A stretch of DNA of 57,835 nt from a bacterium (GCA_024224155.1 JAAENP010000515.1:1-57835), one strand, 5' to 3'. Counted from the stretch's first letter, positions 17,468-26,617 are shown. The notes: generated by a model not told the origin, from the letters alone. Program-made: numbers and translations.

Positions 17468-18801
17468 TCCTCCATCTTGGGCAGCTCGAACAATACACGA
17501 GTACCGCCTCCAGTGCTCGATTCGATCTCGAGACGCCCGCCGGCACTCTCCGCGCGCTCACGCATGATCGTCAGGCCGAATCGGGGTAGTTCCGCGCGCG
17601 CAACCGACTCGGGGTCGAAGCCTACCCCGTCGTCCTCGACCACGGCCTCGAGCCCGCTCGAGTGGCGCCGGATGCTTACCCGGACCTTCGTCGCCTTGGC
17701 GTGCTTGCGCACGTTGGCGAGCGACTCCTGGATCACGCGCAAGAGCTGCAATTCCACACGAGGAGGCACCGAAAGCGGTTCGTCGAGCGTCAATTCACCG
17801 CTGATGCCGCTAGAGATCTGCCACTGCTTGAAGTATTCCTTCAAGACCTCTGCCAGCGGCCGGTTTCCGGAGGGCCGTGACCGAAGCGCCAGAATGCCCT
17901 CACGTACGTCAGTGTACGCCTCTCGCGCGGCCGCCGATAGCTGCTCGAACTGCTGGTTGGCCTGCTCGGTTTTGCCCGCTTTCAAGTACTCGCGGATCGC
18001 CTGTGCCTTGGCGTTCACGTACGCCAAAACCTGGGCCATGCCGTCGTGCATTTCCCGGCCGATCCGGACACGCTCTTCGGCGATCGCCACATTCTCGAGC
18101 TCCTGGTGCAGGTACGACTTGTCGATAGCCACCGCGGCGGTGACGGCGAAGCGAACCAGGGTCGCCTCATCCTCCTCCGAAAACGCTGAGCCATCGGTCT
18201 TCTCGGTAAGGTAGAGATTGCCGCGAAACGGACTCTGACAGAGAATCGGCACCGCTAGCAGGGTACTCATCGCCGGGTGATGCTCGGGAACTCCGTAAGC
18301 GCGGGGGTCCCGACTGATGTCGACCAGCCTCAGGTGGCGCTCCTCGTGCAAAACGACACCCAGCAGCCCCTTGCCCATCGGAGGATGGCCGATCTGCGCC
18401 CGTTCCTCCTCGCTCAACCCGCAGGTAAGGAACTCCAGGATCTGCTTGTGCTCGTCGATCACCGCCAGGGCTCCGTAGCGCGTGCCCAGCAGCTGGCACG
18501 CTTGATCCACGACTTTTTGTAGGATCGCCGCGAGAGCCAGTTCGCCCTGAATATCGCGCGCCGCCTTGTCGAGAGCCAGCAACTCCCGGTTTCGCCGCTC
18601 GAGCCGCTCTTGCGTGTGCGCGAGCACGGTGAAGACGGCGCCCACCAGAAAAAGAACCGTCAGAGCCACGACGCCCGCCCACACCAGCCGCCCCGGCCAG
18701 GTTTGCAGATAGGGGTCGAGTGGCTTGCGCGCCAGCTCGAGGATCAGCAGGACAAGCAACAATCCCGCTAGGTAGGCCCACTTGAGTCTCCGGATATCCA
18801 T
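17464..18801 (-). CDS. sensor histidine kinase with GAF domain (NarX/DevS-like)
   Basis: 445 residues. Two N-terminal membrane helices (about 10-23 and 40-61) without a large periplasmic loop, then a short coiled coil, a GAF domain (about 75-230), a HisKA_3 dimerisation region with phosphoacceptor H252 in GREMHDGMAQ, and a HATPase domain (ESLANVRKHAKA, DDGVGFDP, GLTIMRERAE). GAF domains of this class often sense redox or ligands in the cytoplasm; C127 and C188 are the cysteines within it. It is cotranscribed with the downstream response regulator. On the minus strand TATACT lies about 12 bp before the ATG, so a very short leader is possible. Confidence 0.9.
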   Translation of the reverse strand: MDIRRLKWAYLAGLLLVLLILELARKPLDPYLQTWPGRLVWAGVVALTVLFLVGAVFTVLAHTQERLERRNRELLALDKAARDIQGELALAAILQKVVDQACQLLGTRYGALAVIDEHKQILEFLTCGLSEEERAQIGHPPMGKGLLGVVLHEERHLRLVDISRDPRAYGVPEHHPAMSTLLAVPILCQSPFRGNLYLTEKTDGSAFSEEDEATLVRFAVTAAVAIDKSYLHQELENVAIAEERVRIGREMHDGMAQVLAYVNAKAQAIREYLKAGKTEQANQQFEQLSAAAREAYTDVREGILALRSRPSGNRPLAEVLKEYFKQWQISSGISGELTLDEPLSVPPRVELQLLRVIQESLANVRKHAKATKVRVSIRRHSSGLEAVVEDDGVGFDPESVARAELPRFGLTIMRERAESAGGRLEIESSTGGGTRVLFELPKMEE

Positions 18802-18846
18802 TCGACGCCGGCAGTATAGCGATGCTTTCGGCGGATCGCTCTCGGC

Positions 18847-19056
18847 CTAGCGTCGGATTCTTCGCGTGCTCCAACCCAGCACGGCGTAGAGCGGGGACCA
18901 ACCGATGAGTCCCGTCACCAGCGGGTACCAGCCCAGAATCCGGAACGCCACTCCGGCGAGATCGTCGACGGGGCCGAACCACCCGACGCCGAGAATCAGG
19001 GCACCGGCGATCAAACGGATTGTCTGGTCGAAACGGCTCTCGTTTGGAAAGGCCAT
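18847..19056 (-). CDS. DUF2892 (YgaP-like) small membrane protein
   Basis: 69 residues from ATG 19056. The open frame reaches further upstream, but that part is low-complexity intergenic sequence. Pattern N(x)RFDQTIRLIAGALIL, one or two membrane helices, then GWYPLVTGLIGWSPLYAVLG, the conserved DUF2892 tail in which the usual Cys of GxCPLY is Trp/Ser here. Members are inner-membrane proteins, some fused to rhodanese domains; the function of stand-alone copies is unknown. Confidence 0.75.
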   Translation of the reverse strand: MAFPNESRFDQTIRLIAGALILGVGWFGPVDDLAGVAFRILGWYPLVTGLIGWSPLYAVLGWSTRRIRR

Positions 19057-19209
19057 CAGCCCAGGTCCGTCCTTGGAAACATGAACGCAAGTCTCCCCGA
19101 GCCAGTCGGCCGGTGCCACACCCTCAGGGGTGGGCTTCGCATTACTACCGGGCGGGATTCTTGCGGCCCCGCGACCCGGCTCGGATCCACGAATCGCGAG
19201 AACAGGGGC

Positions 19210-19275
19210 CAGACACCAACAACAGCGGCATGGTTGTTGGAGTGCAAGCGTCGGTTCCCTGTTGTTAGGTGCCTG
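19210..19275. repeat. REP-like hairpin with nested inverted repeats
   Basis: Outer imperfect arms CAGACACCAACAACAG (19210-19225) and CTGTTGTTAGGTGCCTG (19259-19275). An alternative inner hairpin uses CCAACAAC (19216-19223) and GTTGTTGG (19233-19240) with a 9-nt loop. The right arm overlaps the last codons and stop of the HEAT-repeat gene. It resembles the short GGTGCCTGTCC-type palindromes scattered in many genomes. Confidence 0.55.
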
Positions 19276-20161
19276 TCCTCGTTCCCTGCTGCTCGACGTA
19301 CTTGCGCGCGTCGATCGCGGCCTGACGGACGCGGTAGCTGGGGTCGCTCTCGGCCAGTTCCTCGAAGGTCCCGAGCGCGTTCGCTCCGTCGATGCGAGCG
19401 AGAGCGCCAAGCGCGCCGATCATGGTTTCTTCCTGCTGTTCCGGAGTGATCTCGGGCACTTTGCCGATGAGGTTACGATCGAGCATGCGGTGCAACACCG
19501 GCACCGCTTCGCGGCTGCCGAGACGACTCACGGCGAGCGCCGCGTTCCAACGCACGTCGGCGGTGCCGTCGTCCAGCATCGCCTCGAGTCGGGGAATCGC
19601 GGCCAGATCGCCCAGCTCGCCCAGCGCGTAGGCCGCCACCTTACGGATCCCGGCGTCGTCGGAGCCGAGCTCTTCGGTCAACGCCGGCACCGCGCTCGAA
19701 TCTCCGATTCGCCCCAACGCCCACAAAAGATAGATCCGCGTCTGCGAATCGCCCTCCTGCTCCAGCGCGTCGGTCAGCACCGGCACGGCTTCCGGATCGT
19801 GGGTGTAGCCAAGGACCAGAGCGAGATAGCGCTTGATCTCCACATCCTCGGCTTCCAAAAAGAGCCGTCGAACTTCAGCCGCAGCCTCCGGCTGCTCGGC
19901 CAGGGCGTCGGGGTCGGCGATCAGGATCTTCGACAGTTCGTAGGCGGCCTGAGCCCGGCGAGGCCGCCACGACGAGCGCAAGTCGTTCAGATAATCATCC
20001 AGATCTTGGTGGTCGTAGGCGATCCAGCCGAAGCCGACGAAGACCCCAACGCAGATCAGAACCACGACCAGCGGAACGATGAAGAGCCCGAAGAACGCCC
20101 GCAGCGGGCTATTGGTGTCGGCTTCCTCGAGAGACGGCTTCGGCGTGGGTTCTTCGCTCAT
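19265..20161 (-). CDS. membrane-anchored HEAT-repeat protein
   Basis: 298 residues. A cytoplasmic N-terminal tail, one membrane helix (about 25-48), then about five to six HEAT/PBS-lyase-like repeats (for example AVPVLTDALEQEGDSQTR, AVPALTEELGSDDAGIR, AIPRLEAMLDDGTADVR, each followed by ALG.LG or AVSRLG). Such repeats are protein-interaction scaffolds; no enzymatic motif is present. It is divergently transcribed from the ACIII operon over a 160-bp spacer, which makes an assembly or accessory role for the respiratory complex conceivable (inference only). The C-terminal GTRTGT and the stop codon fall in a hairpin repeat. Confidence 0.8.
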   Translation of the reverse strand: MSEEPTPKPSLEEADTNSPLRAFFGLFIVPLVVVLICVGVFVGFGWIAYDHQDLDDYLNDLRSSWRPRRAQAAYELSKILIADPDALAEQPEAAAEVRRLFLEAEDVEIKRYLALVLGYTHDPEAVPVLTDALEQEGDSQTRIYLLWALGRIGDSSAVPALTEELGSDDAGIRKVAAYALGELGDLAAIPRLEAMLDDGTADVRWNAALAVSRLGSREAVPVLHRMLDRNLIGKVPEITPEQQEETMIGALGALARIDGANALGTFEELAESDPSYRVRQAAIDARKYVEQQGTRTGT

Positions 20162-20202
20162 TGAACGCCGGAGTTTACCGCTTCAGAGAAAGAAATCCGA
20201 GG

Positions 20203-20230
20203 TTGACAGCGGCAGGTATCTGTATATCCT
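20203..20230 (+). promoter_or_regulatory. candidate promoter of the act-cox operon
   Basis: TTGACA at 20203-20208, 16-bp spacer, TATCCT at 20225-20230. Transcription would start near 20237, just before or at the palindrome at 20240-20259, and about 85 bp before the actA ATG. Confidence 0.55.
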
Positions 20231-20239
20231 GTCGCGAAC

Positions 20240-20259
20240 CTTGTGAAAGCTTTCACAAG
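20240..20259. promoter_or_regulatory. perfect 20-bp palindromic operator, Rex- or CRP/FNR-type
   Basis: CTTGTGAAAGCTTTCACAAG is its own reverse complement. The inner 18 bp equals the Rex operator pattern TTGTGAA-N4-TTCACAA; the core TGTGA-N6-TCACA equally fits a CRP-family site. It sits 9 bp downstream of the candidate -10 of the act promoter, a position expected for repression of actA, and also within the divergent promoter region of the HEAT gene. Confidence 0.7.
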
Positions 20260-20321
20260 CCCCGGCCGGGGTTGCCCGCCCGGCCCAGGCAAGTTAGTTT
20301 CAGGCTCGCTCCCGACAGCTC

Positions 20322-20981
20322 ATGGCTCAGATCTTCCATCGCAGCACGAATACGCTCTCGAAGGTAACGATCTTCGGAGCCGTTTTCTTCGTCGGAGCGC
20401 TCGGTTGGGTGTTTGCGGAGCTGGATCGGTCGTCCTACAGCACCGGCCAGGGCGTCGTCATCAAGCAGCCGATTCCGTTCAGCCACGACCACCACACCGC
20501 GGCGCTGGGCATCGATTGCCGCTACTGCCACACCTCGGCCGAAGAAGCTGCCAGCGCGGGCATCCCCCCCACGGCCACGTGCATGAACTGCCACAAGCAG
20601 ATCTGGGCCGACAGTCCGATGCTCGAGCCGGTTCGCCGGAGCTACCGCGACGACGAACCCATTCGGTGGGAACGAATCCACGACCTGGCCGACTTCGTTT
20701 ACTTCGATCATTCGATTCACTCGGCGAAGGGAATCGGCTGTGCCTCCTGTCACGGCCGTGTTGACGAAATGCCCCTCATCTACCAGGCCTCGTCTCTGCA
20801 AATGGAGTGGTGCCTGGAGTGCCATCGCAACCCAGAGCGATTCGTTCGGCCGCGATCGGAAATAGTCAATATGGCCTGGAAAGCGCCGGGTGGTGGAAAG
20901 GGCCAGGAACAGCTCGGGAAGCAGCTTGTGACCGAGTACCGCATCCAAAGCAAAACCAACTGTTCCGTCTGTCACCGATAG
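20322..20981 (+). CDS. actA: alternative complex III pentaheme cytochrome c, ActA
   Basis: 219 residues. An N-terminal membrane anchor (about 15-32) and five CXXCH hemes at C66, C87, C140, C164 and C214, with class III-type distal His residues (FSHDHH, FDHSIH). This is the standard ActA layout. In ACIII it relays electrons from the iron-sulfur subunit ActB to the monoheme subunit or the oxidase. First gene of the operon, 6 bp before actB, downstream of the palindromic operator. Confidence 0.92.
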   Translation: MAQIFHRSTNTLSKVTIFGAVFFVGALGWVFAELDRSSYSTGQGVVIKQPIPFSHDHHTAALGIDCRYCHTSAEEAASAGIPPTATCMNCHKQIWADSPMLEPVRRSYRDDEPIRWERIHDLADFVYFDHSIHSAKGIGCASCHGRVDEMPLIYQASSLQMEWCLECHRNPERFVRPRSEIVNMAWKAPGGGKGQEQLGKQLVTEYRIQSKTNCSVCHR

Positions 20982-20987
20982 GACATC

Positions 20988-23900
20988 GTGAGCGAACCGA
21001 AGAACACCGCCAAATTCATGGAGCTGCGCAAGCGCCTCGAGCGTTCGCACGGCAAAAACTTCTGGCGCAGCCTGGAAGAGCTCTCCGGGGATCCGGCGTT
21101 CGAAGAGCTGATTCACCGCGAGTTCCCGGCATTCTCGGCTGAATGGCCCGAGGGCGTCAGCCGACGCCGCTTCCTGCAACTGGCCGGAGCGTCTCTGGCT
21201 CTGGGCGGCCTGACCGCGTGCACGAACCAGCCACCAGAGAAGATCGTACCGTTCGTGGACCAGCCTGAGAACTTGGTCCCGGGCCAGCCGCTCTTCTTCG
21301 CTACATCGCTCGACCTGGACGGTTTCGCCCAGCCAGTCATGGCCGAAAGCCACGTCGGCCGGCCCACGAAGATCGAAGGCAATCCCGAGCACCCGGCAAG
21401 CCTGGGCGCGTCCGACCTTTTTCCCCAGGCTGCGATTCTAGGTTTGTACGATCCCGATCGCTCGCAAGTCGTCAAGCAACTCGGCCGGATATCCTCCTGG
21501 GCCTCTTTTCTAAGAGAGGCTCAAAGCACACTCTCGGCGCTGTCAGCGTTCGGCGATCTGAAGCTCCGGATCCTGACCGAGCCGGTTTCCTCTCCAACGC
21601 TTCGACGCCAAATCGATGGGCTTTTGTCAGCGCATCCCGCCGCTCGCTGGCATCAGTATTCGCCGGTTAGTCAAGAAGCCGTCTATGCCGGCTCCAAGAT
21701 CGCCTTCGGCCGCGAGCTCCAGCCTCGCTATCGGTTCGACCGGGCGCAGGTCGTGATAGCGCTCGATTCCGATTTCCTCACCCAGGGTCCGGGCAGCGTG
21801 CGCTACGCCCGCGACTTCATGGCCGCTCGCCGAGTGCACTCGGCCCAGGATGCAGAAGGCCCGCGCCCGATGAACCGGCTCTACGCGCTCGAATCGAGCA
21901 TCAGTGCCACCGGCGCCAAGGCCGATCACCGGCTTCCGATTCCGGCGGCCGATTTCGAGACCGCGGTGCTCGCCCTGGCTCACCTGCTCGGTGTGCCCGC
22001 TGTTGCCGATATTCCCGCTGCCAGCGGTCTCGGAGAGGCGGAAGCCGCGTGGCTCGAGGCGGCAGCGGAAGACCTGAAACGCCATAGCGAGCTCTCGCTC
22101 GTCGTCGCGGGCGACCACTGTTCCGCGGCGGTCCACGCCTTGGCTCACGCTATCAACGCTCATCTGGGCAACCTCGGCCGAACTGCCGAGCTTCACCAGC
22201 CGAATTTCGAGATCGACGGCCTCGGTGTGGATTCCCTGAGGGAGTTGACGAGCTCTATGCAGGCCGGTGAGGTCGACGTCCTGATCTTGGCCGGAGGCAA
22301 TCCTGTGTTTGACGCGCCCGCCGACCTGGATTTCGCCGCGGCTCTGCTCAAGGTGCCGAACCGCTACCGCTTCGGCCTCTACGAGGACGAGACTTCCGCC
22401 TACTGTCAGTGGCACATACCCCAAGCCCACGATCTGGAAACCTGGGGCGACGGTCTCAGCTACGACGGCACGATTACTCTTCGCCAACCCCTGATCGAGC
22501 CGCTCTACGACGGCAAATCCGCGCTCGAGTTCTTCGCGGCGATGTCGGAGGACGGACAAAAGACGTCGCGCGAGATCCTCGAGGCCTCGTGGTCCGAAGC
22601 CTGGGGAGGGGATTCGGAATCCACCGAGGAAGCCGTAAGCTTCGAGGCGCGCTTTCGCCGTGCCATCCACGACGGTTTCCTGGTCGATTCGGCGCCCGCG
22701 GCCGAAAGTGCCGTTCTCGATCCGGCCGCGGTATCCAAGGCCGCTTCCGGGATCGCCAACAGCGTCACCGGCGAAAGCGCGGTCGTTTTCCGACCCGATC
22801 CGACAATCTACGACGGCCGCTTCGCCAACAACGGCTGGCTCCAGGAATGCCCGAAACCGCTCACCAAGCTCACCTGGGACAACGCTGCCATTGTCGGTCC
22901 GGGAATGGCCGCACGCCTCGGCGTCAAGAACGAGGACAAGGTCGCGGTTGCCGCCGACGGCCGGGAAATCGAGCTGCCTGTTTGGATCCAGCCTGGACAG
23001 CCCGATCGCACCGTGACAGTTCACCTCGGCTACGGGCGAACGGCCGCCGGCCGGGTTGGCAACGGAAACGGCGCCGACGCCTATCGGCTGCGCTCTTCGT
23101 CCCACCCCTGGATCGCTCCCGGGGTCAGTGTGCAGAAGCGTGAGGGATCGATCCCGCTTGCGAGCACGCAGCTCCACAGCAATATCGAGCTCGAAGGCAA
23201 AGAAGCCGAGAAACGGCACCTGGTTCGAACGGCTTCCGTGGAGCACTTCCGCCAAGACCCTGAGTTCGCGAAGCACCTCGGGCACTCGAGCGAAGAGGAC
23301 CTGAGCCTCTATCCCCCGGTCGAGTACAACGGTTACGCCTGGGGACTGTCGATCGACCTGACCAGCTGCACCGGCTGCAACGCTTGCGTGATCGCCTGTC
23401 AATCGGAGAACAACATTCCTGTGGTGGGCAAGGAGCAGGTCGCCCGCGGCCGGGAAATGCACTGGATCCGTGTCGACCGCTATTTCGAAGGCAGCCTCGA
23501 CAACCCGAAGGTGTATCACCAGCCGGTGATGTGCATGCACTGCGAGCAGGCGCCATGCGAAGTGGTCTGCCCGGTGGCGGCGACCACGCACAGCTCTGAA
23601 GGTCTCAACGAGATGACCTACAACCGCTGCGTCGGCACCCGCTACTGCTCGAACAACTGCCCCTACAAAGTACGGCGCTTCAATTTTCTTCTCTACCAGG
23701 ACTTCGAGACGCCGGTGGCGAAGCTGATGCGCAACCCGGACGTCACCGTGCGCTCACGGGGCGTCATGGAGAAGTGCACCTACTGCGTGCAGCGCATCAA
23801 CCAGGCGCGGATCACCAGCGAGCGCGAAGGTCGCCAGTTCCGAGACGGCGAGATCGTGACCGCCTGTCAGCAGGCTTGTCCCACTGAGTCGATTGTCTTC

Positions 23901-24065
23901 GGAAACATCAATGACGCCGAGTCCAAAGTCGCCGAACGCAAGGCGTCACCTCTCGACTACGGAATCCTCGAAGAGTTGAGCACGCGGCCGCGGACCACCT
24001 ACATGGCCGAGCTGCGCAACCCCAACCCCGCGCTCGACGACGAGCCGGAAGCGCATCACGGATGA
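20988..24065 (+). CDS. actB: alternative complex III iron-sulfur/molybdopterin-like subunit ActB
   Basis: 1025 residues from GTG 20988. A twin-arginine signal SRRRFLQLAGASL lies at 58-70. The large N-terminal part (about 80-770) is the molybdopterin-oxidoreductase-like fold that in ACIII carries no cofactor. The C-terminal ferredoxin part starts at C794 (CTGCNACVIAC) and continues with CMHCEQAPCEVVC, CVGTRYCSNNC and CTYC...CQQAC, enough ligands for four clusters (three 4Fe-4S and one 3Fe-4S are known in the family). Located on the periplasmic side. It ends in a 4-bp ATGA overlap with actC. Confidence 0.93.
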   Translation: MSEPKNTAKFMELRKRLERSHGKNFWRSLEELSGDPAFEELIHREFPAFSAEWPEGVSRRRFLQLAGASLALGGLTACTNQPPEKIVPFVDQPENLVPGQPLFFATSLDLDGFAQPVMAESHVGRPTKIEGNPEHPASLGASDLFPQAAILGLYDPDRSQVVKQLGRISSWASFLREAQSTLSALSAFGDLKLRILTEPVSSPTLRRQIDGLLSAHPAARWHQYSPVSQEAVYAGSKIAFGRELQPRYRFDRAQVVIALDSDFLTQGPGSVRYARDFMAARRVHSAQDAEGPRPMNRLYALESSISATGAKADHRLPIPAADFETAVLALAHLLGVPAVADIPAASGLGEAEAAWLEAAAEDLKRHSELSLVVAGDHCSAAVHALAHAINAHLGNLGRTAELHQPNFEIDGLGVDSLRELTSSMQAGEVDVLILAGGNPVFDAPADLDFAAALLKVPNRYRFGLYEDETSAYCQWHIPQAHDLETWGDGLSYDGTITLRQPLIEPLYDGKSALEFFAAMSEDGQKTSREILEASWSEAWGGDSESTEEAVSFEARFRRAIHDGFLVDSAPAAESAVLDPAAVSKAASGIANSVTGESAVVFRPDPTIYDGRFANNGWLQECPKPLTKLTWDNAAIVGPGMAARLGVKNEDKVAVAADGREIELPVWIQPGQPDRTVTVHLGYGRTAAGRVGNGNGADAYRLRSSSHPWIAPGVSVQKREGSIPLASTQLHSNIELEGKEAEKRHLVRTASVEHFRQDPEFAKHLGHSSEEDLSLYPPVEYNGYAWGLSIDLTSCTGCNACVIACQSENNIPVVGKEQVARGREMHWIRVDRYFEGSLDNPKVYHQPVMCMHCEQAPCEVVCPVAATTHSSEGLNEMTYNRCVGTRYCSNNCPYKVRRFNFLLYQDFETPVAKLMRNPDVTVRSRGVMEKCTYCVQRINQARITSEREGRQFRDGEIVTACQQACPTESIVFGNINDAESKVAERKASPLDYGILEELSTRPRTTYMAELRNPNPALDDEPEAHHG

Positions 24066-25447
24066 GCGAGAAGCGCACGAACGTCTCCACCGAGATCCTG
24101 ACGAAGCCGCCGGTGGTCGGTCCCGGACACACTGCAGGGTCGGTTACCGACAAGATCAGCGAGGTCGTCCTTGCCAAGACGCCCAAATGGTGGTTCCCCG
24201 CCTTCGGGGGCGCCTTCCTGCTGATGAACCTGCTGCTGCTGGCCCTGGCCAAGTTGTTCTTCACGGGCACCGGCATCTGGGGCCTGAACATTCCCGTCGG
24301 TTGGGGATTCGCAATCATCAACTTCGTCTGGTGGATCGGTATCGGCCACGCAGGCACTCTGATCTCGGCCATTTTGCTACTACTCAGGCAGCCGTGGCGC
24401 ACCTCGATCAACCGGTTCGCCGAGGCGATGACGCTTTTCGCCGTCGCCTGCGCCGGGATCTTTCCGCTGATTCATGTCGGTCGCCCGTGGCTCGCCTACT
24501 GGTTGCTGCCCTATCCCAACACCATGCAGCTGTGGCCGCAGTTTCGCAGCCCTCTACTTTGGGACGTATTCGCGGTTTCGACCTACGCGACGGCCTCGCT
24601 ACTGTTCTGGTACGTCGGTCTGATCCCGGACATGGCGACGCTTCGCGACCGCACCACGAAGCGCTTCAAGCAGATCGTCTACGGTTTCCTGGCGATGGGC
24701 TGGCGCGGCTCCGCCACGCATTGGCACAACTACGAAACCGCATATCTGCTGCTGGCCGGTCTGGCCACTCCGTTGGTGGTCTCGGTGCACACGATCGTCA
24801 GCCTCGACTTCGCCGTCGGTCAGATTCCCGGCTGGCACGCGACCATCTTCCCGCCGTATTTCGTGGCGGGCGCGATCTTCGCCGGCTTTGCCATGGTGCT
24901 GACACTCTCGGTACCGCTGCGCAAGGTCTTCAACCTCGAAGACTTCATCACCCAACGCCACATCCAGAATATGGCCAAGGTCATGTTGGCGACCGGGCTG
25001 ATCGTGGCCTACGGCTACATGGTCGAGATCTTCATGGCCTTCTACAGCGGCAACCAGTACGAAGAGTTCATGCTCCTCAACCGGATCCAGGGGCCCTACC
25101 GGGTGCAGTGGCACCTGCTGCTCTTGTGCAATGTGTTGGCTCCGCAAATGATCTGGATCAGCAAGGTCCGTCGCACTCCCTGGATGGTCTGGGTGGTCGC
25201 GATGTTCGTCAACGTCGGCATGTGGCTCGAGCGCTTCGTCATCGTCGTAACCAGCTTGCACCGCGACTTCCTGCCCTCTTCATGGGGAATGTTCCACGGG
25301 ACTTTCTGGGACTGGGCGACTTTCATCGGCACGATCGGTCTATTCCTCTCGCTCCTGTTCCTGTTCCTGCGCTTCCTGCCGATGATCTCGATCTTCGAGA
25401 TGCGCACCATCGTGCCCGAACCGGACGTCCATGAGGAGGAAGGATGA
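24062..25447 (+). CDS. actC: alternative complex III quinol-binding membrane subunit ActC (NrfD-like)
   Basis: 461 residues with about ten membrane helices, PsrC/NrfD family. It holds the quinol-oxidation site in ACIII. Characteristic segments include WWIGIGHAGTLISAILLL (with the conserved His), SPLLWDVFAVSTY, RGSATHWHNYETAYLLLAG and the C-terminal ERFVIVVTSLHRDFLPSSWG. Overlaps actB and actD by 4 bp each. Confidence 0.93.
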   Translation: MSEKRTNVSTEILTKPPVVGPGHTAGSVTDKISEVVLAKTPKWWFPAFGGAFLLMNLLLLALAKLFFTGTGIWGLNIPVGWGFAIINFVWWIGIGHAGTLISAILLLLRQPWRTSINRFAEAMTLFAVACAGIFPLIHVGRPWLAYWLLPYPNTMQLWPQFRSPLLWDVFAVSTYATASLLFWYVGLIPDMATLRDRTTKRFKQIVYGFLAMGWRGSATHWHNYETAYLLLAGLATPLVVSVHTIVSLDFAVGQIPGWHATIFPPYFVAGAIFAGFAMVLTLSVPLRKVFNLEDFITQRHIQNMAKVMLATGLIVAYGYMVEIFMAFYSGNQYEEFMLLNRIQGPYRVQWHLLLLCNVLAPQMIWISKVRRTPWMVWVVAMFVNVGMWLERFVIVVTSLHRDFLPSSWGMFHGTFWDWATFIGTIGLFLSLLFLFLRFLPMISIFEMRTIVPEPDVHEEEG

Positions 25448-25986
25448 GCCTGGAACGCCAGCCGCTGTTCGGGCTCATGGCGGAGTTCGGAGGTCCGCGT
25501 CGCCTGATCCGCGCCATCGAGGCCGCCCGCGAAGCCGGCTACACGGAGTTGGAAGCCTACACGCCCTACCCCATCGAGGATGTCTGGGAGGCGCTCGGAC
25601 AGCACAAGTCGAAACTGCCGGGGATCGTTCTCGCCGGCGGCATCCTGGGCGCGATTCTCGGATTCGGACTCCAGTACTGGGCTTCGGTGATCGCCTACCC
25701 ACTCAACATAGGCGGCCGACCGCTCAACAGCTGGCCGGCTTTCATCCCGGTCACCTTCGAGACGACGATCCTGGTGGCCACCTTCTTCACCGTCCTGGGA
25801 ATGTTCGCCCTCAACGGCCTACCGCAGCCGTACCACCCGGTCTTCAACGTCGAGCGCTTCGCGCTGGCTTCGCGAGACCGCTACTTCCTGTGCATAGCGG
25901 CGTGGGACCCGATCTTCGACCGCAAGGGAACCGCCGATTTCCTGAGAGCTCAACAACCCGCCGAGGTCTCCGAAGTTGCGTCTTAG
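25444..25986 (+). CDS. actD: alternative complex III subunit ActD (DUF3341)
   Basis: 180 residues. A soluble N-terminal domain (PLFGLMAEFGGPRRLIRAI, then YTPYPIEDVWEALG) and two membrane helices (about 58-80 and 98-120) closing with LPQPYHPVFNVERF. This is the DUF3341/ActD pattern. It packs against ActC and ActF in known ACIII structures. Coupled by 4-bp overlap to actC; its last 11 bp lie inside actE. Confidence 0.9.
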   Translation: MSLERQPLFGLMAEFGGPRRLIRAIEAAREAGYTELEAYTPYPIEDVWEALGQHKSKLPGIVLAGGILGAILGFGLQYWASVIAYPLNIGGRPLNSWPAFIPVTFETTILVATFFTVLGMFALNGLPQPYHPVFNVERFALASRDRYFLCIAAWDPIFDRKGTADFLRAQQPAEVSEVAS

Positions 25987-26617
25987 CGAGGGGGCGGTCC
26001 TTTGTCTGATTGCCGTCGCCGGCGCCGGCGGCTGCCGTCAGGACATGCACGACCAGCCGGTGCTCGAGCCCAACGAGGCAAGCGACTTCTTTGCCGACGG
26101 CAGAGGAAACCGGATGCCGATCGAAGGTACTGTCGCCCGCGGCCAGCTCCGCGACAACGAGGCTTTCTACACCGGGCTTTCGGGCGACCAGTTTCTGGCC
26201 GAACTACCGGTGGCCAACACGCGCGGACTGCTCGAGCGCGGGCAGAACCGCTACGACATATTCTGCAGCCCCTGTCACAGCCGCATCGGTAACGGCCGGG
26301 GCATGATTGTCCGTCGCGGCTTCAAACAGCCGGCTTCCTTTCACGAGGCCCGCCTCCGCGACCAACCGGTGGGCTACTACTTCGACGTCATGAGCCGGGG
26401 CTTTGGCGAGATGTCGAGCTACGCCCCGCTGGTCAAGGCCGAGGATCGCTGGGCAATCGTCGCCTACATCCGCGCTCTTCAGCTGAGCCAAAACGTGGTG
26501 TTGGCCGATCTCGATGAGCCGAAGCGCAAGGCAATCGAAAGCGCGGTCGAGGCCCAGGCCACGCCAGCCGCCAACGAGGCCGGCGAGGTCAACGAGGAGA
26601 CTGCCGCTCATGATTGA
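25976..26617 (+). CDS. actE: alternative complex III monoheme cytochrome c lipoprotein ActE
   Basis: 213 residues from TTG 25976, the only start that preserves the signal peptide; lipobox AGGC gives a lipidated N-terminal Cys. One heme motif CSPCH lies in the block ERGQNRYDIFCSPCHSRIG and is followed by GFGEMSSYAPLV carrying the axial Met. ActE accepts electrons from ActA/ActB and passes them to the oxidase or a carrier. The C-terminal tail is acidic and Ala/Glu-rich. Overlaps actD by 11 bp and actF by 8 bp. Confidence 0.9.
   Translation: MRLSEGAVLCLIAVAGAGGCRQDMHDQPVLEPNEASDFFADGRGNRMPIEGTVARGQLRDNEAFYTGLSGDQFLAELPVANTRGLLERGQNRYDIFCSPCHSRIGNGRGMIVRRGFKQPASFHEARLRDQPVGYYFDVMSRGFGEMSSYAPLVKAEDRWAIVAYIRALQLSQNVVLADLDEPKRKAIESAVEAQATPAANEAGEVNEETAAHD

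Noticed and set aside
21627-23591. 654-residue minus-strand open frame over actB
   Set aside because: It is antisense to actB, which has a Tat signal and all cluster-ligand cysteines.
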